The notes beneath the pieces are model-generated. The model saw only the letters and a program-made list of their open reading frames with translations, was not told the DNA's origin and searched no databases. A stretch of 48,544 bases of DNA. Origin: Proteobacteria bacterium UBA7415. Lineage in GTDB: Bacteria > Pseudomonadota > Gammaproteobacteria > Arenicellales > Arenicellaceae. Shown here piece after piece: positions 42,897 through 48,544 of this stretch. Location of the stretch: NCBI GenBank assembly GCA_002470515.1, contig DKML01000028.1, positions 1-48,544 of the forward strand, written 5' to 3'. Numbering within the stretch: the stretch's first letter is position 1; every line of letters begins with the position of its first letter. Made by a program: the position numbers and the translations under genes.

Positions 42897-44969
42897 CTAA
42901 TGAGAGTTTGAGTTTGGGTTAATGAGCAAATTTCCAACTTTGTCTACCGTTGCGCCGTAACCCGGTAGAACGACAGTGGTGGAATCCATCTCACTGACAA
43001 TGGCAGGGCCTTCAACGACAAGGCCGCTAATAAGCTTATTGCGGTCATACAACTTACCTTCGTGCCATGCTCCTTCAAAGTAAAAGCGTGTGTCTTGTAT
43101 TACGCAATCAGCAAGAGTTGCACCCGCGTCGCCGACTTTCGCCGCCGCTAGCTTTTTCGCTTTAGCGCGAACGACAGCTCGAATCATTAGAATCTCATGA
43201 CCGTCTTCTAGTTTGAATGTAAACAATTGCTCGTGTTCTGCATCAAACGCTTCAGTAAGTAATGCAACGCCTTTGTCAGCGAGCTGGTCTTGGCTAAAGT
43301 CCACTGTAATTTGGAAGGCTTGCCCGGCATAACGTAGGTCTGCTTGGTAGACTACTTCTTGGTCATCAAGCGCAATGCCATCGGCCAATAGTGAATCACC
43401 TGCGCGGTCGCGTAATTCCTTCAAATCATTAGCGAGGTCGGCATCGGTTAAGTCTGCAGCTTGCATTAAATACGTACGCGCGGCTTCGTCTTGAATCTGT
43501 GTAGTGGCGTCGCCATAGGCACACAACACGCCGGGCCCTGGTGGCACAATTACTGGCCATGCATTAGTTAGAACACCTAGCGCGTTCGCGTGCAGTGGTC
43601 CCGCTCCACCAAAGCCGACAAGTGCGAAGTCGCGTGGGTCGTAGCCTTGTTCAACAGATACCAAGCGTAATGCACCAAACATAGACTCGTTTACAATCTT
43701 GATAATCCCTTCAGCGGCTTCCATTAGATCAATGCCAATGGCATCAGCTACGCTCTGCACGGCTTTAACTGAAGCATCGCGGTTTATCTCCATTGCGCCG
43801 CCAAGTTGTGCGTCTGATGGTAAGTAGCCTAGCACTACGTTTGCGTCGCACACTGTGGGCAGTTCACCACCCTTCATGTAGCAGGCAGGGCCTGGCACGG
43901 CACCCGCTGATTCTGGTCCGACTCTAAGCGCTTTAGTGAGCTCGGGAACGAAAGCGATGGACCCGCCGCCTGCACCTACTGTGCGCACATCGACGGAAGG
44001 AGCTCTAACGCGTACATCACCCACGATTGTTTCGCGGCGCACACGTGCTTTAGCATTTTGAATTAGCGCAACGTCGGTAGACGTGCCGCCCATGTCAAAG
44101 GTAAGGATGTTGTCAAAGCCGGCTTGTTGGCAGAAATAGATAGCGCCTGTAACGCCGCCCGCTGGGCCAGACATAAGTAAGTTAACGGGTGATTCGCCCG
44201 ATGCGCGAGCGGTAGCTAAGCCTCCGTCAGAACGCAGGATAGACAACTGCGTGCCAGAGCCCATCTTGTCATCAAGAGCTGCTTGTAAGTTATCTACATA
44301 CTTTGATACTTCTGGGCGTACGTAGGAGTTGACCACGGTTGTTTCTGTGCGTTCGTACTCTTGCATCTCTGGCACAACATCGCTGGATATCGAAATAGGT
44401 ACATCACCAAAGATTTCTTGGGCGACCTTTTGAGCACGCTTTTCGTTGTCTGGATTAAGGTATGCGTTAATAAAGCAAATTGTCAGTGCCTGTATGCCAC
44501 CTTTCGCTTTGAGTGTTTTTAAGTCCGCTCTGAGTTTGTCTTCGTCTAGCTCGCGAACAACTTCGCCGCTAGCGCTCATACGCTCATGCGCGCCAATAGT
44601 CAGCTCAAGAGGAGCAAGCAATGGCTTTTTAACAAACGTTACCCAGCCACCTAAGCCGCCAGGGCAGAAAGATCTTGCCACTTGCAAAGTGTCTTCGTAG
44701 CCTGCTGTGGTTACTAAGCCTACCGTTGCGCCCTTGCCAGTCAGTACCGCGTTGGTGGCAACGGTCGTACCGTGCATAACGCGATTAACATCGGTTGGAT
44801 TAATGCCGGATTCTTGGCATATTCTGGCAATACCATTCAGCACGCCAATAGATGAGTCTTCTGGCGTGGAAGGTACTTTGGCGGTAAATGTTTCGCCGGA
44901 TTCTTCGTTGATCAGAAGTAGGTCGGTAAAGGTTCCGCCTACATCAACACCGAGTCGATAGCCCATGTT
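42897..44969 (-). CDS. hyuA: Hydantoinase A/oxoprolinase family protein
   Basis: 690-residue alpha subunit, an ATPase of the actin/ASKHA type. The N-terminus GVDVGGTFTDLLLINEESGE and HGTTVATNAVLTGKGA are the family signature, and FDMGGTSTDVALI with LVGFGGAGPLHA mark the second half. I chose ATG at 44969 because AGAGGATC precedes it at a good distance; the longer frame from 45035 would overlap the HMGL-like gene by 58 bases. The chosen start lies eight bases after that gene's stop. It works with HyuB as one enzyme. Confidence 0.93.
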   Translation of the reverse strand, partial: NMGYRLGVDVGGTFTDLLLINEESGETFTAKVPSTPEDSSIGVLNGIARICQESGINPTDVNRVMHGTTVATNAVLTGKGATVGLVTTAGYEDTLQVARSFCPGGLGGWVTFVKKPLLAPLELTIGAHERMSASGEVVRELDEDKLRADLKTLKAKGGIQALTICFINAYLNPDNEKRAQKVAQEIFGDVPISISSDVVPEMQEYERTETTVVNSYVRPEVSKYVDNLQAALDDKMGSGTQLSILRSDGGLATARASGESPVNLLMSGPAGGVTGAIYFCQQAGFDNILTFDMGGTSTDVALIQNAKARVRRETIVGDVRVRAPSVDVRTVGAGGGSIAFVPELTKALRVGPESAGAVPGPACYMKGGELPTVCDANVVLGYLPSDAQLGGAMEINRDASVKAVQSVADAIGIDLMEAAEGIIKIVNESMFGALRLVSVEQGYDPRDFALVGFGGAGPLHANALGVLTNAWPVIVPPGPGVLCAYGDATTQIQDEAARTYLMQAADLTDADLANDLKELRDRAGDSLLADGIALDDQEVVYQADLRYAGQAFQITVDFSQDQLADKGVALLTEAFDAEHEQLFTFKLEDGHEILMIRAVVRAKAKKLAAAKVGDAGATLADCVIQDTRFYFEGAWHEGKLYDRNKLISGLVVEGPAIVSEMDSTTVVLPGYGATVDKVGNLLINPNSNSH

Positions 44970-44977
44970 TGATCCTC

Positions 44978-45907
44978 TTATTTTAGGTTGTCGTTTTTGT
45001 TTAAATGTTGTTTTGCTAAGTGTGGCTTGAGCCATGCTTTGGCCCGCCCGCCTGGAGCAGTGCCAGTGAGTTCTACCGCTAAATCTGAAGCGCGCATCAG
45101 CGCGTCTAGATCGATACCGGTATCGAATCCCATTTGTTCTAGCATCATTACCGTATCTTCAGTGGCTATATTGCCGCTGGCGCCAGGAGCGAAAGGGCAG
45201 CCGCCAAGGCCGCCAATAGATGCATCAAAGCGGCGAACGCCAGATTCTAGCGCGGCGTAGACATTAGCCATGCCAAGAGCGCGTGTGTCATGAAAATGAC
45301 ACGCTAATTTATCGGCACTATTCTCTCGCACCAAGCGGTTCATCAGAGATCTGACTTGACCAGGGTTACCCGCGCCAATGGTGTCGGCAATAACAACCAT
45401 GTCTACACCAAGGTCCAAAAAGCGAGCGGTTGCGTCAGCCACAATACCTGGATCGGCCATGCCATCAAATGGGCATTCGAACGATGTCGCGATAGTGGCT
45501 AACAGAGTCGTGCCATCCTGTTTGGCCTGTGCGGCCATAGCAATCGTAGCATCGGCCGCTTGCTCTCGGCTCATGTGTACATTCTTCTGCGCCATACCTT
45601 GCGTAGCATAGGCGACCATAGCCATGGTTGAGCTACCCGCAGCCAGCGCCATGTCATAGCCTTTTTGATTGGGTACGAGCACTGAAAATTCAGCTTGGTC
45701 TTTATCAAATGCAGCAACGATTTGATCTGTACCCGCCATTGCAGGAACGGCTTTAGGCGACACGAACGCGCCTAATTCAATATGACTGATTTGCGCGGCC
45801 AGCAGAGACTCTATCAAAAGAATTTTCTCAGCAGAGCTCAGAATCTTAGGCTGGTTCTGTAGACCGTCGCGGGGGCCCACGTCATTAATTATTACGCGCT
45901 CTCTCAT
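44978..45907 (-). CDS. HMG-CoA lyase-like protein
   Basis: 309-residue TIM-barrel enzyme of the HMG-CoA lyase/DRE-TIM metallolyase family. The active site shows R13-D14 in NDVGPRDGLQNQ, metal histidines in CHFHDTRALGMAN, and the catalytic-loop cysteine in GLGGCPFAPGASGN. The start overlaps the CoA-transferase stop by one base (TAATG), with GGAGT upstream. In this operon it may cleave or form a carbon-carbon bond in an acyl-CoA made by the adjacent CoA-transferase. The substrate need not be HMG-CoA itself. Confidence 0.92.
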   Translation of the reverse strand: MRERVIINDVGPRDGLQNQPKILSSAEKILLIESLLAAQISHIELGAFVSPKAVPAMAGTDQIVAAFDKDQAEFSVLVPNQKGYDMALAAGSSTMAMVAYATQGMAQKNVHMSREQAADATIAMAAQAKQDGTTLLATIATSFECPFDGMADPGIVADATARFLDLGVDMVVIADTIGAGNPGQVRSLMNRLVRENSADKLACHFHDTRALGMANVYAALESGVRRFDASIGGLGGCPFAPGASGNIATEDTVMMLEQMGFDTGIDLDALMRASDLAVELTGTAPGGRAKAWLKPHLAKQHLNKNDNLK

Positions 45908-47106
45908 TATCCGATAACTCCTTTTTCTTTGAGTTCAGCAAGCTTCGTAGAGTCATAGCCCAACAAAGATTCGAATACTTCGTTAGTGTGCTGACCTAGA
46001 AGTGGTGCAGCGCTGAATGACTCTTCGCTGGTGCGAGAGAGTTTGATCGGGTTGCCAGGACCCTTAGTAGACTTGCCTGATGGATGGGGTAGGTCTACCA
46101 CCATGTTCCGGTGCAATACCTGCTCATCACTAAGGGCCTGGCTAAACTTGTTTACTGGAGCGCAAGGGATACGTCTTTCTTCTAGCTGAGCAACCCAGTG
46201 GGCTACGGTGTTTTGCGCTAATACCTCATTAAGATTTCTGGTGATCATCTCGCGTGCCGCCCAACGACCGGGCTGACCATCTAAAACGGGGTCGTCGAAC
46301 TCTGGTACATTGACGACTTCTTTTAGGTTGGTCCAAAAATTGTCTGTTATCACGGCAATCACTAAGTCACCGTCTGAGCATTTAAACGTGTCATACGGTA
46401 CATGCACGAAGTGCGAGTTTCCGATGGGGTATGGATCTTCTCCTGACAAGAAAAACATGGTTGCCATATAGTTCAACATCGAAACTTGGCAATCCAACAT
46501 AGAAATATCTACATGTTGACCTTCGCCTGACTTCTCGCGCTCAAAAAGAGCCGATAAAATGCCCATGACGGCAAACATGCCGCCACCCAGATCGCCTATT
46601 GGTATGCCGGCTCGAACTTGAGTTTCCTTGTCTTTGCCGGTAATAGACATGCCGCCGCCGGTTGCTTGAGCAACTTGATCAAATGCAGGACGTTTATGAT
46701 TTGGGCCGTCTGAGCCAAAGCCCGAGACTACACAGGTAATAATACGAGGGTTGATTTCTTTTAGCGTGTTGTAGTCAATACCGAGACGTTCTGGCACGCC
46801 AGCGCCAAAGTTACTGATGACTATGTCTACACTTTTTACAAGATCATGAAATACGGCCAAACCTTCAGGGTTTTTCAGATCGATTGCGGTACTTTTCTTA
46901 TTTCGGTTTAGCGTGATGTAGTATGCACCCATACCTTCAAGGGAGTTCTTAGGGTCGGTAGCGAGCAACTTGCGCGTGCCTTCGCCGTGTAAAGGCTCTA
47001 CTTTTATTGTTTCTGCGCCAAGGTCGGCTAGAATCATCGAGCCATACGGGCCGGATAACATATGGGTAAGGTCGAGGATACGAACGCCTTTCAAAGGTTT
47101 ATTCAT
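45907..47106 (-). CDS. Class III CoA-transferase (CaiB/BaiF family)
   Basis: 399-residue formyl-CoA-transferase-type enzyme that moves CoA between carboxylic acids. Visible are LDLTHMLSGPYGSMILADLGAETIKVE at the start, KNPEGLAVF, GAGVPERLGIDY, and the catalytic aspartate in HVDISMLDCQVSML; GAGV and ARPAFDQVAQATGG-like turns are as usual. It is the first gene of the tight operon CoA-transferase - HMGL - HyuA - HyuB. It probably activates the acid produced or consumed by the other enzymes. Confidence 0.94.
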   Translation of the reverse strand: MNKPLKGVRILDLTHMLSGPYGSMILADLGAETIKVEPLHGEGTRKLLATDPKNSLEGMGAYYITLNRNKKSTAIDLKNPEGLAVFHDLVKSVDIVISNFGAGVPERLGIDYNTLKEINPRIITCVVSGFGSDGPNHKRPAFDQVAQATGGGMSITGKDKETQVRAGIPIGDLGGGMFAVMGILSALFEREKSGEGQHVDISMLDCQVSMLNYMATMFFLSGEDPYPIGNSHFVHVPYDTFKCSDGDLVIAVITDNFWTNLKEVVNVPEFDDPVLDGQPGRWAAREMITRNLNEVLAQNTVAHWVAQLEERRIPCAPVNKFSQALSDEQVLHRNMVVDLPHPSGKSTKGPGNPIKLSRTSEESFSAAPLLGQHTNEVFESLLGYDSTKLAELKEKGVIG

Positions 47107-47373
47107 GGCAATGCCCTGATATGGTCAGATTCGGAACTTAACTTGTTATTTGCAGGTAGTAGCTTTACCAGTTTTTGGCCTAATTACCTGGGTGAAACGA
47201 GTCTCTTATTCACTAGAATTATTGTAATAATGATATACCATTTGTAGAATTAGTGTGATAAGGCCTGAGAATCCTAGACACCTTTTAGATTCTCTAAATA
47301 TCGTTGTTCATACACCGTTGTCTTTTATTAAAGTGTCCATTTCAATTAGACCAGAACATTAAAGTATCTCAAA

Positions 47374-47565
47374 TTAATGTGTGCAACTAAACCAACCTAG
47401 TACACCACCAACCAGAGCCAGAACCAGAACCCCAAGCATGGTGATCGGCTTCCAACTTCCCGCAAGCCAGTTTCCGCTGTTCGCCCATGCGGTGACTATT
47501 ACGTGTTGCTCCTTTTTCATTTTCATTGCGTAATCAAAAACCCTTTGCATGGCTACCGCCTGCAT
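47374..47565 (-). CDS. Short membrane peptide, possibly a holin fragment
   Basis: 63-residue predicted peptide with one hydrophobic helix (about 41-58) after a basic start. NSGNWLAGSWKPITML resembles the SWRP-containing start of phage 3TM holins, but the rest of that family is missing, so it is either a fragment or chance. An internal start at 47526 (MKMKKEQ) is also possible. The 267 bp to its right (47107-47373) is AT-rich, holds the promoter region of the CoA-transferase operon and shows no other gene. Confidence 0.35.
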   Translation of the reverse strand: MQAVAMQRVFDYAMKMKKEQHVIVTAWANSGNWLAGSWKPITMLGVLVLALVGGVLGWFSCTH

Positions 47566-47634
47566 TCAACAGTGAAGTATTATGACTCTATCGGCTTGCC
47601 CGCTTCCCACGCGCACTTTTTCACGTATATTTTC

Positions 47635-48159
47635 TCAAAAAGTTAGCTCCACGATGATGATGTCGCTGTAGCTGCCCGGATATACGTACTGGAGGGCGGG
47701 GATACGTCCATAAACCCCGTGATTTACATTCACACCAATACCGGTGCCGTTTACTGTAACGGTGCCGCTGATGGCGTCGCCCCACACGACGGCGCGGTTA
47801 GCGGCGGTGTAAAGATTGTAGTTGAGCCTGTGGACGCCGCTGCTCATGACACGCTGCGTATAGTTCCCGCCGCCCGCAGTGAGGGCCATGGAATACCCAA
47901 CGCCGTTAGGGCAGTTCACGTCAATATTGCCGGTGCTATCAAGCGCTGAATTACTGAACACATCATAACTTCCAAAGTTCACCCCTGTAACGTTAAGGGT
48001 GCATGCATGCCCCTGTTGCGCTGTTAGCGCAAAGGCTACGATCAGCCAAGACACAAGCAGGTTACCCTTGCGTGTGCCCGCAAGGGTACTTGCCGCTGCA
48101 GAGCGAGCTGGTTGAAAAGTTCGGCAGATGCCGAGCTTTAGGCTGATAAATACTCTCAT
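47635..48159 (-). CDS. Spore-coat-U domain pilus subunit (Csu type)
   Basis: 174-residue exported protein with one SCPU domain, a subunit of archaic (Csu/sigma-type) chaperone-usher pili. A hydrophobic signal (about 34-52, LLVSWLIVAFALTAQQGHAC) follows a long basic N-terminus. The domain reads TLNVTGVNFGSYDVFSNSALDSTGNIDVNCP and SMALTAGGGNYTQRVM, ending in a donor-like YPGSYSDIIIVELTF. It overlaps the usher stop by four bases (ATGA), the usual csuD-csuE order. Tip proteins of this operon normally have two such domains and about 330 residues; here only one. Confidence 0.88.
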   Translation of the reverse strand: MRVFISLKLGICRTFQPARSAAASTLAGTRKGNLLVSWLIVAFALTAQQGHACTLNVTGVNFGSYDVFSNSALDSTGNIDVNCPNGVGYSMALTAGGGNYTQRVMSSGVHRLNYNLYTAANRAVVWGDAISGTVTVNGTGIGVNVNHGVYGRIPALQYVYPGSYSDIIIVELTF

Positions 48160-48544
48160 GGTTCTACTCCCGTGCAGATATAAGTCCCCAGATGCGGCAG
48201 TGGGTCGGTAGACTCTGGGAAAGGCAGCACGAACTCACAACTCTGCTCTCGCCAAGTGACTCTCAGCCGATTGCTCACCGCCAGCCCGGTCAGATAAACC
48301 TCGCCCCTCATCCCGGTGGGGAAGACTTCATTTTCTTCGACGTTATCTCCAATAATTTGCGCCTGTGCACCCGCTGGTAAAGGTTCGCCGTTATCCAGGA
48401 CCACGGTGAGCAGCGCCCCGCGCGAGCGCTTAACTGGAAACTTCAGGAGCAGGCCACTGCGGAAATACGGCACGGCGTCGAGCTGCACCGCATCGATCTG
48501 CGCATCCAGCGGTAAATCAGCCTGCTCGATGCGCACCGTGTTCT
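48156..48544 (-). CDS. Fimbrial usher, C-terminal end (partial)
   Basis: The last about 129 codons of an outer-membrane usher of a chaperone-usher pilus, cut by the right window edge. NTVRIEQADLPLDAQID, VPYFRSGLLLKFPVKRSRGALLTVV, GEPLPAGAQA and GMRGEVYLTGL match the plug/C-terminal domains of CsuD/FimD-type ushers. The frame runs on past 48544, so the visible GTG at 48536 is internal. It is coupled to the SCPU subunit gene by a four-base overlap. Confidence 0.9.
   Translation of the reverse strand, partial: NTVRIEQADLPLDAQIDAVQLDAVPYFRSGLLLKFPVKRSRGALLTVVLDNGEPLPAGAQAQIIGDNVEENEVFPTGMRGEVYLTGLAVSNRLRVTWREQSCEFVLPFPESTDPLPHLGTYICTGVEP

Noticed and set aside
47374..47565. An integrated prophage at the right edge
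   Set aside because: Only a short holin-like stretch is present; there is no other phage gene or attachment repeat in the window.

Overview
The window looks like a chromosomal segment of a marine-type gammaproteobacterium of moderate G+C content (mid-40s percent by eye). The evidence is an E. coli-like GmhA, MscS, RarD and exonuclease I, DUF885 and DUF6279 lipoproteins, a long TonB-dependent receptor, an FMN riboswitch and Na+-coupled transport (AGCS). No rRNA, tRNA, CRISPR array or intact insertion sequence was seen. Gene density is high and most genes are household or catabolic accessory functions.

Layout. 1-2.7 kb: a secreted DUF1566/Lcl-type protein whose last codons are frameshifted, then a TetR regulator behind a double palindrome, and a DUF4405-type membrane protein. 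2.7-5.4 kb (minus): a probable AlkB - MscS - GmhA - GNAT transcription unit. 5.6-8.5 kb (plus): a MoxR AAA+ ATPase with its VWA (CoxE-like) partner, then a NYN-LOTUS RNA-binding/nuclease-type protein that starts at TTG. 8.6-11.3 kb (minus): gamma-glutamyltransferase lipoprotein and RarD. 11.5-16.3 kb (plus): an ABC1/UbiB-family kinase, then a secreted S33/TAP-type peptidase translationally coupled to a NatAB-like ABC exporter, closed by a strong terminator. 16.4-19.3 kb (minus): sterol-desaturase-family hydroxylase, periplasmic metallo-beta-lactamase-fold hydrolase and DUF6279 lipoprotein.

19.4-20.2 kb: promoter, FMN riboswitch and a stand-alone lumazine synthase of the RibH2-like type. 20.4-23.2 kb: AGCS alanine/glycine symporter, a START-domain secreted protein and a SnoaL-like protein. 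23.5-29.8 kb: VOC protein and TonB-dependent receptor (probably one transcript), then an acetolactate-synthase-type ThDP enzyme split by a one-base deletion, and an aldehyde dehydrogenase. Together they suggest uptake and oxidation of a small carbonyl/keto-acid compound, with one step currently broken. 29.8-33.0 kb (minus): a 3' remnant of an amidohydrolase abutting an AlgI/AlgJ-like O-acetylation pair. 33.1-36.1 kb: a decayed 5' copy of a DUF885 peptidase gene, a small membrane protein and the intact DUF885 gene. 36.3-40.1 kb: cupin, alpha/beta hydrolase, SDR and exonuclease I. 40.2-47.1 kb (minus): class III CoA-transferase, HMG-CoA-lyase-like protein, HyuA and HyuB as one tight operon ending in a terminator, followed by a separate isochorismatase-family hydrolase.

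47.4-48.5 kb (minus): a short membrane peptide and the 3' end of a Csu-type chaperone-usher pilus operon (usher C-terminus and spore-coat-U subunit). Its base composition is visibly richer in G+C than the rest.

The strongest candidates for further attention are the hyu/CoA-transferase/HMGL operon, the peptidase-NatAB coupling, the riboswitch-controlled RibH2, the double operator before the TetR gene and the several broken genes (DUF1566, ThDP enzyme, amidohydrolase, DUF885 copy). No clearly new defence or mobile system was found.
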